Shown: in pieces, positions 43,750-51,925 of the stretch
Position numbering within the stretch: position 1 is the first letter of the stretch
Layout of the letters: the number at the start of each line of letters is the position of its first letter
Assembly: GCA_965247245.1 (NCBI GenBank)
Contig: CBDFGV010000003.1
Span: 1,178,001 to 1,242,000, forward strand
DNA: 64,000 bases
Direction: 5' to 3'
Source of the DNA: Tectiglobus sp965247245
GTDB taxonomy: Bacteria; Pseudomonadota; Alphaproteobacteria; Rhizobiales; Hyphomicrobiaceae
Made by a program: the position numbers and the translations under genes
Notes under the pieces: generated by a model
Databases searched by the model: none
What the model saw: only the letters and a program-made list of their open reading frames with translations
What the model was told of the DNA's origin: nothing

Positions 43750-45768
43750 ATGTTCAAAAAGATTCTGATCGCTAACCGTGGCGAGATTGCCTGCCGCGTC
43801 ATCAAGACTGCGCGCCAGATGGGCATCGAGACAGTTGCGGTCTATTCGGATGCTGATCGAGACGCCGTTCATGTCGAAATGGCGGATGAAGCCATTCATA
43901 TCGGTCCACCAGCAGCGGCCGAATCCTATCTTGTTATCGAAAAGATTATCGACGCCTGCAAGCAGACCGGTGCCGAGGCTGTTCACCCTGGATACGGTTT
44001 CCTGTCCGAACGCGAGGCATTTCCCAGAGCTCTGTCAGACGCTGGCTTGGTCTTCATCGGCCCTAATCCAGAAGCCATCGCCGCAATGGGCGACAAAATT
44101 GAATCCAAGAAAGCGGCGGCCGCAGCTGACGTGTCAACTGTCCCAGGCTTCCTCGGCGAGATCAACTCACCGGCCGAAGCCATCAAAATCGCAGACGGCA
44201 TAGGCTATCCGGTCATTATCAAGGCCTCAGCGGGCGGTGGTGGCAAGGGCATGCGCATCGCATCAGATGCCAAAGAAGTCGAAGAAGGCTTCGCGCTGGC
44301 CAAATCAGAAGCCAAATCAAGCTTCGGCGATGATCGGGTTTTCATTGAGAAGTTCATCGTCAATCCACGCCATATCGAGATACAGATCCTCGGCGATAAG
44401 CATGGCAACATCATACACCTCGGTGAGCGCGAGTGCTCTATCCAACGCCGCAACCAAAAGGTCCTGGAGGAAGCACCGTCCCCACTACTTGACGAGGCCA
44501 CACGGGCTGCCATGGGTGCTCAAGCGATCGCCCTAGCCCAAGCGGTCAACTATGACTCGGCTGGCACGGTAGAGTTTGTCGCCGGTCAGGACCGCTCATT
44601 CTACTTCCTCGAGATGAACACCCGCCTTCAGGTCGAGCACCCTGTGACCGAAATGGTGACCGGTATCGATCTCGTTGAGCAGATGATTCGTGTCGCTGCT
44701 GGAGAAAAACTGGGGCTCAGCCAGTCCGACATTCATCTGAACGGCTGGGCCGTCGAGAGCCGGATCTACGCCGAAGACCCCTACCGCAACTTCCTACCGT
44801 CAATCGGCCGCCTGACTAAGTATCGGCCGCCGGAAGAAGGCACGAGCGAAACCGCCACAGTCCGCAACGACACAGGTGTCGTCGAGGGCGGCGAGATTTC
44901 GATGTATTACGATCCGATGATCGCCAAGCTCGTGACCCATGCACAAAGCAGGATAGCGGCCATCGACGCGCAGGCCCAGGCTTTGGATGCGTTCTATATC
45001 GACGGGATCAGCCATAATATCCCGTTCTTGAGCGCCATAATGCAGCATCCTCGCTGGCGGGAGGGAGAGTTATCGACGAGCTTTATTGCTGATGAGTATC
45101 CAAACGGTTTCTCTCGCAGTGCTCCTGAAGGTCAGGCCATCAGGGTGCTAGCGGCAGTTGCAGCCTCGATAGATCACTTATCTAACGTACGTCGGCGCGA
45201 AATATCGGACCAGATGGATGGGCCTGAGGTAAGATTCGCTATCGAACGCATTGTGAAACTAGGCGATGTATCCCAGCGCGTGAAAGTACTGGGCAACTTG
45301 GGAGAACCTGTCACGGTTTCACTGCTCGATGACGACGACGCGGTCACCACAACCGTTGAGGTAGCATCAGACTGGTGGCCCGGCATGCCCGTTTGGCAGG
45401 GCACAGTTGATGACGAAGACATCTCCGTCCATGTGCGCCCCATCTTGAACGGTTATGATCTCGCCTACCGTGGCGTTACTGTTGAAACGCGCGTCTACAC
45501 CAATCGCGAAGCCGAGCTCACGGCCTTAATGCCGGTCCGCATTCCACCTGACCTATCAAAGTTCCTGCTTTGCCCGATGCCAGGACTGGTCAAAGCGGTG
45601 ATGGTCGAAGAAGGACAGGCCGTCCAGGCCGGTGACGCACTCGCCATCGTTGAGGCCATGAAGATGGAGAACATCCTGCGCGCCGAGCGAGACGCAACGG
45701 TTTCCAAAATCAAGGCAGCTGAAGGCGATAGCCTCGCCGTTGACGCGGTCATTATCGAATTTGCCTAA
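43750..45768 (+). CDS. pccA: Propionyl-CoA carboxylase, biotin-containing alpha subunit
   Basis: 672-residue biotin enzyme that carboxylates propionyl-CoA to methylmalonyl-CoA with a beta subunit. Domains in order: biotin carboxylase N (FKKILIANRGEIACRV), ATP-grasp (KASAGGGGKGMR, FLEMNTRLQVEHPVTE), biotin carboxylase C, a PccA-type BT domain around 510-600, and a biotin carrier domain with the biotinylated Lys in EAMKMEN. The C-terminal length and the BT region fit PccA rather than acetyl- or methylcrotonyl-CoA carboxylase. pccB and mutase genes are not in the window. Methyl-branched amino acid and odd-chain acid breakdown would feed it. Confidence 0.92.
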   Translation: MFKKILIANRGEIACRVIKTARQMGIETVAVYSDADRDAVHVEMADEAIHIGPPAAAESYLVIEKIIDACKQTGAEAVHPGYGFLSEREAFPRALSDAGLVFIGPNPEAIAAMGDKIESKKAAAAADVSTVPGFLGEINSPAEAIKIADGIGYPVIIKASAGGGGKGMRIASDAKEVEEGFALAKSEAKSSFGDDRVFIEKFIVNPRHIEIQILGDKHGNIIHLGERECSIQRRNQKVLEEAPSPLLDEATRAAMGAQAIALAQAVNYDSAGTVEFVAGQDRSFYFLEMNTRLQVEHPVTEMVTGIDLVEQMIRVAAGEKLGLSQSDIHLNGWAVESRIYAEDPYRNFLPSIGRLTKYRPPEEGTSETATVRNDTGVVEGGEISMYYDPMIAKLVTHAQSRIAAIDAQAQALDAFYIDGISHNIPFLSAIMQHPRWREGELSTSFIADEYPNGFSRSAPEGQAIRVLAAVAASIDHLSNVRRREISDQMDGPEVRFAIERIVKLGDVSQRVKVLGNLGEPVTVSLLDDDDAVTTTVEVASDWWPGMPVWQGTVDDEDISVHVRPILNGYDLAYRGVTVETRVYTNREAELTALMPVRIPPDLSKFLLCPMPGLVKAVMVEEGQAVQAGDALAIVEAMKMENILRAERDATVSKIKAAEGDSLAVDAVIIEFA

Positions 45769-45877
45769 ACCCAATACGAACAAATCCTTAACAGCATTGT
45801 TTGGATTTGAGGCATCAGGCTTATAGCGCATCAATCTATCGGAGATAGACTAAGTGCTCTCAATAGAGGGCTCTAAA

Positions 45878-46387
45878 ATGCCGTTCGTCGCCATTCTGAA
45901 AGCATCCTGCAATCCGGCAGGGCGTATCAACCGCACGGGTTTCCTATATCTCGCGCTCATCATCCTCGGCATACAGGTCGCAACCTATGGTATGACCCTG
46001 AGCTTCGGCTTGCAGGCAGAATCCATTGTATTGCGCGTGTTTGATCTAGCGACCTTATGGATCTGCCTCACTGCAGCGGCCAAACGCCTACATGACACGG
46101 GTCGCGGTGCCATCTGGATACTCTACGCTGTCGCGAGCAGTCTGGCGTTCTCAGTTCTCCTCATCTTGATGGCGGTGTTCACGTTCGGTCAGGCCGTCCT
46201 CCACCCGCAACACCCGCTCTACATGTGGCTGATCACATTTGCGACCTTGCCGGCCTTTGGTGCAACGCTTTGGCTTCACTTCGCCAAAGGCGATGAAGCA
46301 TCAAACCGTTTCGGTCCAAAACCTGATCACACCGGCTTTTCCCAGGCTCCAACTGAAGAGAGCCTTATGCCAGCAGTTGATCGTTAA
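45878..46387 (+). CDS. DUF805 family membrane protein
   Basis: 169-residue inner-membrane protein with four helices and the DUF805 marks: GRINRTGFLYLALI near the N terminus, LTAAAKRLHDTGRGAIWIL in the middle and a C-terminal KGDEASNRFGP. Function is unknown in general. GAGGG lies 7 bases before the ATG at 45878; a GTG at 45854 is the longer option. It is 109 bases after pccA. Confidence 0.88.
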   Translation: MPFVAILKASCNPAGRINRTGFLYLALIILGIQVATYGMTLSFGLQAESIVLRVFDLATLWICLTAAAKRLHDTGRGAIWILYAVASSLAFSVLLILMAVFTFGQAVLHPQHPLYMWLITFATLPAFGATLWLHFAKGDEASNRFGPKPDHTGFSQAPTEESLMPAVDR

Positions 46388-46477
46388 GCCGACGTCGAAT
46401 AGACACGGTACCGCGGCAAGCGTCCTGAGCGCAGATCGCAAAAACTCTTGAAGCAGTGACAACGATCGAGGGCGTCC

Positions 46478-46969
46478 GTGCTGTATTTTGCCTATGGCTC
46501 TAATCTTTTGCCGAAACAAATGCAGCGGCGCTGCCCTGGAGCGCGTGCCGTGGGTCGTGCCAGACTTGATGGCTGGAAGTTGATTTTCAACACACGCGGT
46601 GCCGCCAATATCATCCCCGCTCACGCCGGTGAGACCCACGGTGCCGTGTGGCGGTTTCTTCCACACCACGTCGGCCTCATGGACCGATGGGAAGGTGTCG
46701 CGCAGGGTGTCTATCGTAGAGCCTGGGTTCGGGTTCAGCTGCCTGATGGGAAGTTATGCACAGCCATCACATACATCAGCGCCTACACATCTCCCGGTCA
46801 GGGTCGGCCCCATTACATCAAACATGCTATTCTACCAGGCGCCGAGCAATTTGAACTACCGATGGACTTCAGAAACGAGATAGCAGAATGGCTTCCCAGA
46901 TATCCAATCGGAGGAAGCCGGCCTTACCTCGGTCGCAAGTCGCCTCAGAGGAAGCGCCCTGGCGGATAG
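46478..46969 (+). CDS. Gamma-glutamylcyclotransferase family protein
   Basis: 163-residue protein with the GGCT/AIG2 fold. The substrate loop is LYFAYGSNLLPKQM, and LDGWKLIFNTRG and WRFLPHHVGLMDRWEGV give the dimeric-barrel pattern; the catalytic Glu is probably that of DRWEGV. Enzymes of this family convert gamma-glutamyl amines or amino acids to 5-oxoproline, which the HyuAB-type oxoprolinase elsewhere in this window could open. GTG 46478 is the start, with GAGGG about 7 bases upstream. Confidence 0.83.
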   Translation: MLYFAYGSNLLPKQMQRRCPGARAVGRARLDGWKLIFNTRGAANIIPAHAGETHGAVWRFLPHHVGLMDRWEGVAQGVYRRAWVRVQLPDGKLCTAITYISAYTSPGQGRPHYIKHAILPGAEQFELPMDFRNEIAEWLPRYPIGGSRPYLGRKSPQRKRPGG

Positions 46970-47003
46970 TCAATTGAGTCAGCCCCGAGCAAAGCAGACT
47001 GCA

Positions 47004-47867
47004 CTAGCGCGAAGTACTACGGACAATCCGAGTGGCCTCGGCCCGCAAGGCTGACAATATCGGTTCGAACGCTTCCTCGTCCCGAACCTCAGGATAGACC
47101 ATATACACAGGCAGGTTGACTTTGCGCGATCGCGACGGAATACGAAGGCGCCCGCGCGTTAGATATTGGCGCACAGTCCGCAGGGGACAATAGGCGGTAG
47201 CTGGGTTGGACAGAAGGTATTCGATACCTCCAGCACCGATATCTAAGCTCAGATCTGGATTGAGAAAATCAGCGCTGTCAGCAAGTTGATCCAGCTCAAA
47301 GTCAGGCCCCCAGTCCAAAGCCACGAAATCGTGCGAGCTTCTCCGAGCCCCTGCCTTAACGCTGGTCACCTGCACCATCTCTTCATCGAATAAGTGCTCA
47401 CACTCCAGTCCGGAGTAGTTCAATGGGCGATAGAGAACGGCAAGATCTAACGTGCCTTCCAGCATCCCACGCGTAACAACCGAGGGCAACTGTGCGCTCG
47501 CACTCACCGCAATATCTGGAATATTGCTACGCAACCAGCACACCCATCGCAACAAAAAGCCATCCCATAAAGCCATCGGCGCCCCGACTGAAAGGCGATC
47601 GCGGTGTTTATCCGAACCACTGACTTCCATCTGTGCATGTTGCCAGACGCGAACAAGTGCGAGTGCGTGTCTGCGAAACTGCTCGCCCGCACTTGTCAGC
47701 GCAGCACCTGCTTTCGAGCGCTCAAACAAGTCCTTCTCTAACTGATCTTCAAGCGTGCGGATGCGGGCACTTACAGTCGATTGTGTGACGTGCATCTTGC
47801 GCGCAGCTTCAATGAAACTACCTGTGTCGGCAACAGTCAGAAAGGTACGGGCTAGGTTGATGTCCAT
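47004..47867 (-). CDS. LysR-type transcriptional regulator
   Basis: 287-residue regulator with a clean N-terminal helix-turn-helix: INLARTFLTVADTGSFIEAA and QSTVSARIRTLEDQL. The effector domain starts at about residue 92 (RLSVGAPMALWDGF). The neighbour transcribed divergently is the histone-like gene at 48075; on the other side the GGCT gene converges. LysR proteins usually act on the divergent promoter, so the 207-base spacer 47868-48074 should hold its site, though no single T-N11-A box stands out. Confidence 0.9.
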   Translation of the reverse strand: MDINLARTFLTVADTGSFIEAARKMHVTQSTVSARIRTLEDQLEKDLFERSKAGAALTSAGEQFRRHALALVRVWQHAQMEVSGSDKHRDRLSVGAPMALWDGFLLRWVCWLRSNIPDIAVSASAQLPSVVTRGMLEGTLDLAVLYRPLNYSGLECEHLFDEEMVQVTSVKAGARRSSHDFVALDWGPDFELDQLADSADFLNPDLSLDIGAGGIEYLLSNPATAYCPLRTVRQYLTRGRLRIPSRSRKVNLPVYMVYPEVRDEEAFEPILSALRAEATRIVRSTSR

Positions 47868-48030
47868 GTTGTTCGTTCACGCAAACGTACGCTCAACAGC
47901 AGCGATGAATTTTAGCTTCATCGTCTATCTATCGATTTTTCCGATAATAGTCACCGGAAAATTCCGTTTGTAGTGAAAGCAGAAAACAAAGACAGTGCAA
48001 GCTGTTCCGGCGTTTTGTTGGAACGCGTAG

Positions 48031-48050
48031 CTCATGGTCCCTCCCATGAG
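48031..48050 (+). promoter_or_regulatory. 5' leader hairpin of the histone-like gene
   Basis: CTCATGG (48031-48037) pairs with CCATGAG (48044-48050); the loop is TCCCTC, complementary to the gene's own ribosome site GAAGGGA (48060-48066) 10 bases downstream. Pairing would hide the ribosome site, so it may tune translation. Inferred from sequence only. Confidence 0.4.
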
Positions 48051-48074
48051 TAGACTGTTTGAAGGGAAAAGGCA

Positions 48075-48545
48075 ATGAAGGCTCCAGCAAAGAAGGTGGC
48101 CGCGAAGAAGGCACCAAGCAAAAAAGCCGCTGCTAAATCGAAGGCTCGAAAGGCAGCAACTAAGAAGGCTCCGGCCAAGAAGAAAGTCGCTACTAAGACA
48201 GCGGCAAAGCGCGCGGCACCGAAGAAGGTGACGGCCAAGAAAGCTGCACCTAAGAAAGCAACTAAGAAGGCACCGGCCAGGAAGAAGGCCGCTACTAAGA
48301 AAGTTGCTGCACGGAAGGCTGCAACGAAAAAGGCACCTACAAAGAAGGCGCCGATGAAGAAAGCTCCCGCAAAGAAAGCGGCAGCAAAGAAGGCCGTGGC
48401 CAAGAAAGCCGCAACGAAGAAGGCGCCAGCCAGGAAGAAGGCTGTCACTAAACGGGCACCTGCCAAAAAATCTGCTGCTGCCAAAAAGGCGCCAGCAAAG
48501 AAGGCTACAAAGGCGAGGAAGAAAGCACCCGCCAGAAAGAAGTAG
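48075..48545 (+). CDS. Histone H1-like Lys/Ala/Pro repeat protein
   Basis: 156 residues made almost only of Lys, Ala, Thr, Pro and Arg in repeats of the KKAPAKK / KKAATKK type. It resembles the C-terminal tail of eukaryotic histone H1 and bacterial AlgP/Hc-like proteins, which bind DNA without sequence preference and compact the nucleoid. There is no globular domain. The frame is real on this strand: GGGAAAAGG lies 5 bases before the ATG, and codons alternate AAG/AAA and GCA/GCC/GCT freely. Copy number of the repeat may vary between strains. The next gene starts 6 bases later. Confidence 0.85.
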   Translation: MKAPAKKVAAKKAPSKKAAAKSKARKAATKKAPAKKKVATKTAAKRAAPKKVTAKKAAPKKATKKAPARKKAATKKVAARKAATKKAPTKKAPMKKAPAKKAAAKKAVAKKAATKKAPARKKAVTKRAPAKKSAAAKKAPAKKATKARKKAPARKK

Positions 48546-48551
48546 TCAGCG

Positions 48552-48896
48552 ATGAAACCCACAGACAAGTTCGGAACTGTTCTCTCTCTCTCAATCGGAA
48601 TAGCCAGCTTGTCTGTGGGGTTTCTCACTACGGCAGAGGCCAGCACAATGGTCAACGCTGACCGTGTGACACGCAACATCCTAGTAATACAAGGATCCAC
48701 TAGGACGCCTCATGAGCTCAAACCGGGCGCAGTAATGAAGGATGTCTGCGCACAGGGATGCATCGTGCGGATAGACAAAGACGCAAACCGCGATTTTGTC
48801 TTGGAAGGCACCGAGCGCGTGACGATCGAAGGCGGTTTACTCTATTACGATGGAGAATTGGCCAAACCGGCGCCTGGTAAGAACAAGAGCCAGTAA
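48552..48896 (+). CDS. Small secreted protein of unknown function
   Basis: 114-residue protein with a Sec signal peptide (hydrophobic residues 9-24, cleavage near AEA at 30). The mature part has LVIQGSTRTPHELKPGAVMKDVCAQGCIVRID with one Cys pair, then FVLEGTERVTIEGGLLYYDG, probably a small beta domain. It starts 6 bases after the histone-like gene. A 15-base inverted repeat (48555-48569 with 48608-48623) covers its first codons, so the start of translation may be controlled by RNA folding. Not recognised. Confidence 0.72.
   Translation: MKPTDKFGTVLSLSIGIASLSVGFLTTAEASTMVNADRVTRNILVIQGSTRTPHELKPGAVMKDVCAQGCIVRIDKDANRDFVLEGTERVTIEGGLLYYDGELAKPAPGKNKSQ
48555..48623 (+). repeat. Long inverted repeat over the start of the secreted-protein gene
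   Basis: AAACCCACAGACAAG (48555-48569) and CTTGTCTGTGGGGTTT (48608-48623) are inverse complements apart from one extra G. The stem begins directly after the ATG (48552-48554). The 38-base loop holds a TCTCTCTCTC run. In RNA it would form a stable hairpin in the first 25 codons; in DNA it could be a protein site. Confidence 0.7.
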
Positions 48897-48909
48897 TCCT
48901 GCTTGAACG

Positions 48910-49644
48910 TTAGGCCGGTGGTGAGCTGCTCTTTGTTCGACCAATAGACGTGTCAAAGACCTGTCGAAGGACATCATCCACGCGATCCAATGAAGCTGTC
49001 TGCCCAAGATCAGTGAGACTTGTCACTCCGTGCTCACTGATCCCGCAGGGCACGATACCATCAAAGTGTTCTAAGTCGGGGGATACATTCAGACTGAGCC
49101 CGTGGAAACTCACCCATTTGCGCACGCGAATACCTATGGCAGCTATTTTTGCCTCGCTCATCTCGCCCCGGTCTGGCGTCGGCACCCAAACTCCAACGCG
49201 GTCATCGCGGGTCTCGCCATGGATGCCAAACTCGGCAAGAACAGAGATCAGCCACCACTCGAGGAGCGCAACAAACTTCCTGACATCTCCCCCTGTGCGT
49301 CTCTTGATATCCAACATCGCATAGACGACGCGCTGTCCAGGCCCATGATACGTGTATTGACCTCCGCGGCCTGCTCGAAAGACTGGAAAACGGTTGACAT
49401 GCAAAAGGTCTTCGTCTTTCGCGCTGGTGCCGGCCGTATATAACGCAGGATGCTCAAGCAGCCAGATCAGCTCGCTCGCTTCCCCACGCGCGATGGCCGT
49501 CGCCCTGGTCTCCATTATCGTGACGGCACTTTGATAGTCGACAGGCTTTCGGGACACCGCCCAGTCCACTTCATGGGCGATGTCAGGCTGAAATCCTCCG
49601 GGTAGACGCCTTCGCACCCTCAATTCTCCCACATCACGCAAAAA
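48910..49644 (-). CDS. lipB: Lipoyl(octanoyl) transferase
   Basis: Moves octanoyl from acyl carrier protein to lipoyl domains in the cytoplasm, the first step of lipoate assembly. Motifs: LIWLLEHPALYTAGTSAK, GRGGQYTYHGPGQRVVYAMLD (substrate cavity), the catalytic Lys in AKIAAIGIRVRKWVSFHG and the catalytic Cys in DGIVPCGISEHGVTSL. The start is uncertain: the open frame reaches ATG 49722, but TTG 49644 has GGAGG 7 bases upstream and gives a length of about 244 near the family norm; GTG 49635 and 49620 are also possible. lipA is not nearby. Confidence 0.93.
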   Translation of the reverse strand, partial: FLRDVGELRVRRRLPGGFQPDIAHEVDWAVSRKPVDYQSAVTIMETRATAIARGEASELIWLLEHPALYTAGTSAKDEDLLHVNRFPVFRAGRGGQYTYHGPGQRVVYAMLDIKRRTGGDVRKFVALLEWWLISVLAEFGIHGETRDDRVGVWVPTPDRGEMSEAKIAAIGIRVRKWVSFHGLSLNVSPDLEHFDGIVPCGISEHGVTSLTDLGQTASLDRVDDVLRQVFDTSIGRTKSSSPPA

Positions 49645-49807
49645 CAACCCTCCAGCTGCAAGTCTGTGGTTTGGACAGCCCAAACTCCGGTTTCGCGTTT
49701 TACCATGGTTGCCTGCTTGCAATTTCCCTCATTGCTTGATATCTCAAGCGGCCTTGGGTTGTCCGGAGCCTTCCAGCCCGGTTTGGACCTATGGAACTTG
49801 AATATAT

Positions 49808-49892
49808 GCGGTCGTGGCGGAATTGGTAGACGCACTAGCTTGAGGGGTTAGCGGGGCAACCCGTGGAGGTTCGAGTCCTCTCGACCGCACCA
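49808..49892 (+). tRNA. tRNA-Leu (anticodon GAG)
   Basis: Class II tRNA with a long variable arm. Acceptor GCGGTCG pairs with CGACCGC, followed by A and an encoded CCA (49890-49892). The anticodon stem CTAGC/GTTAG closes loop TTGAGGG, giving GAG. The T arm contains GGTTCGAGTCC. Confidence 0.97.
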
Positions 49893-50006
49893 TATTCGAA
49901 TTTCTCGCCGTTTTTGTCGGCTGAACTGGACCGATCTGGCCATCAGGTCGCCGTCAGTGACAACGGTCAGATCACCGATAAACATCATCATTGTCGAGCA
50001 ATTCTT

Positions 50007-51599
50007 CTAAGCAGCCGCCAGGATCATTTTGGCAGCTTTCTCACCAATCATGATTGATGGCGCGTTTGTATTGCCAGACGTCAACGTCGGCATGATCGAT
50101 GCATCTGCGACGCGCAGGCCCTGCAACCCATGGACGCGCAACTGATCGTCAACGACTGCCATCGGATCCTGGCCCATCTTGCAGGTCCCGATCGGATGAT
50201 AGGTCGTCTCGGCGGTCTGGGTCACGTAATCAATTAGCTCATCGTCAGATTGCACATCTGGTCCGGGCGCAAATTCACGCGGACCCAACCAAGACATATC
50301 AGGCGCCTCAACAATCTTACGCACGAGTCGTATGGCGGCGACCACGCAATCGCGATCGCTCGCAGCCGACAGGAAATTATACCGGATTTCGGGATGCTGG
50401 TGCACATCCGACGATGCAATATGGATACTTCCTTTGCTGTCAGGACGGAGCTGATGCGCAATAATTGACATGCCCGCCTCCTTCGCCAGTTTGAGATCAG
50501 GCGTAACCAGGAAGGGCTGAACCATCATATAAGCATCAGGACTCTGCAGCCCGTCGCGGGTGCGCAGAAAGCCTCGCAGAGGTGACGCCGGCAGACTGAG
50601 GAAGCCATTTCTTCTAGCGAAGTACTGGAGGCCCTGCATGATCGCCCCGAGACCACGAGCACGTTCGTTGAACGTCACACCATGACGACCGAGGTACCAT
50701 TTCAGGCGGGGTGCCCAGTGATCCCTCAGGTTTTCGCCAACCCCTCCCAAATCATGCACGACCTCGATACCAAGGCTCGCCAAACGCTCTGACTGCCCGA
50801 CACCTGACACCTCAAGAAGCTGTGGTGAAGCGATCGCGCCTGCCGACAAGATCACTTCCCGGGTCGCGTTTGCCTGCTGGGGGACACCCTTAACCGTGTA
50901 GCGCACCCCAGTGCACTTGCGGCCATCAAACAAGAGACGCTCAGCCAAGGCATCCGTCGCAACAGTGAGATTGTCTCGCGACTTGGCCGGCTCCAAATAG
51001 CAGTGTGCCGTGCTCATCCGGCGCCCGTTGCGGATGGAGGCCTGGGTCATGGCCATACCATCCTGACTGGCACCGTTGTAATCAGGATTACGGTGTACGC
51101 CAAAACGCTCAGCTGCCTTGAACATACTCTCGTAAAGCTTGCTCCACTCATCGATGTCCGAGATTTTCAGGGGTCCACCGCGCCCGCGCAGTTGCTCATC
51201 CCCGCCGTCGTAGTCTTCAAGCTCCTTGAAGATCGGCAAGACATCCTGGTAGCTCCAGCCCCGGTTTCCCAACTGCGCCCAATGATCATAGTCGTGACTT
51301 TGGCCGCGCACCCAGACCATGCCATTGATTGCGCTCGAACCTCCCACCATGCGCCCCCGCGGCACGGGAATCTTGCGTCCACCAGTACTCTCATCAGCCT
51401 GCGACTCGTAGAGCCAGTTAACGCCTGGTTTGTTGATGAAATGCACAAAACTGATTGGCACGCGCGACAACGGATGCGTTTTACCGCCAGCTTCCAACAG
51501 CAGCACCTTATGGCGACCGCCCTCTGATAGTCGACTAGCAACAACCGCTCCGGCTGACCCGGCGCCGATGACAACATAGTCAAAGTTCTGCGCGTCCAT
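50007..51599 (-). CDS. GMC family oxidoreductase, choline-dehydrogenase-like
   Basis: FAD enzyme of 530 residues that oxidises an alcohol to aldehyde. The N terminus has YVVIGAGSAGAVVASRLSE, followed by RGRMVGGSSAINGMVWVRG (GMC signature 1) and AGAIASPQLLEVSGVG (signature 2). The active-site His is in TTYHPIGTCKMG and the closing LRVADASIMPTLTSGNTNAPSIMIGEKAA is standard. Choline, polyethylene glycol or other alcohols are all possible; no betaine-aldehyde dehydrogenase lies beside it, so BetA proper is not claimed. AGGGAG lies 7 bases before the ATG. Confidence 0.9.
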   Translation of the reverse strand: MDAQNFDYVVIGAGSAGAVVASRLSEGGRHKVLLLEAGGKTHPLSRVPISFVHFINKPGVNWLYESQADESTGGRKIPVPRGRMVGGSSAINGMVWVRGQSHDYDHWAQLGNRGWSYQDVLPIFKELEDYDGGDEQLRGRGGPLKISDIDEWSKLYESMFKAAERFGVHRNPDYNGASQDGMAMTQASIRNGRRMSTAHCYLEPAKSRDNLTVATDALAERLLFDGRKCTGVRYTVKGVPQQANATREVILSAGAIASPQLLEVSGVGQSERLASLGIEVVHDLGGVGENLRDHWAPRLKWYLGRHGVTFNERARGLGAIMQGLQYFARRNGFLSLPASPLRGFLRTRDGLQSPDAYMMVQPFLVTPDLKLAKEAGMSIIAHQLRPDSKGSIHIASSDVHQHPEIRYNFLSAASDRDCVVAAIRLVRKIVEAPDMSWLGPREFAPGPDVQSDDELIDYVTQTAETTYHPIGTCKMGQDPMAVVDDQLRVHGLQGLRVADASIMPTLTSGNTNAPSIMIGEKAAKMILAAA

Positions 51600-51925
51600 T
51601 TGGTGCTCCCTGCTGAAACAGATCGCGGCGACGGTATCGGATCAGCTCGGCGATCGGCAAGCGGTCATCTGATTTCTCAATGAGGCGCCGCGTGAGAGAG
51701 CCCTCACTCCCCGAGCAAAGCATCAATCGGCAACCTGCTCCAAACGCAAACTCGGCAATCTCCCGCATAGACAGAGTTCGCAGCTCAAATGTGAAGACAG
51801 TGCGAAGCAAGCTCCATAATACGAGGTCCGCTCTACGAAACACCGCATTTGGTCTCCCTCTTGCACAATCCGACCGCCGACACCATGCTCTAGTGCGAGA
51901 GAGCCAATGGGCGGGATAATTGGGC
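51600..51925. other. Spacer between divergent genes, no clear gene
   Basis: 326 bases between the GMC enzyme (minus) and the cyclase (plus). A 121-residue minus frame (51580-51945) spans it but overlaps both starts and resembles no family. It must hold both promoters; no clear boxes were found. Confidence 0.4.

Noticed and set aside
45781..45809. CAAATCC/GGATTTG hairpin after pccA
   Set aside because: Only 7 pairs, AT-rich, long loop and no T-run; probably chance.
48032..48700. 222-residue minus-strand frame of Phe/Ala/Gly-rich sequence
   Set aside because: Exact antisense of the Lys/Ala codon repeats of the histone-like gene; the Phe-Phe-Ala pattern is what AAG/GCC repeats give on the other strand.
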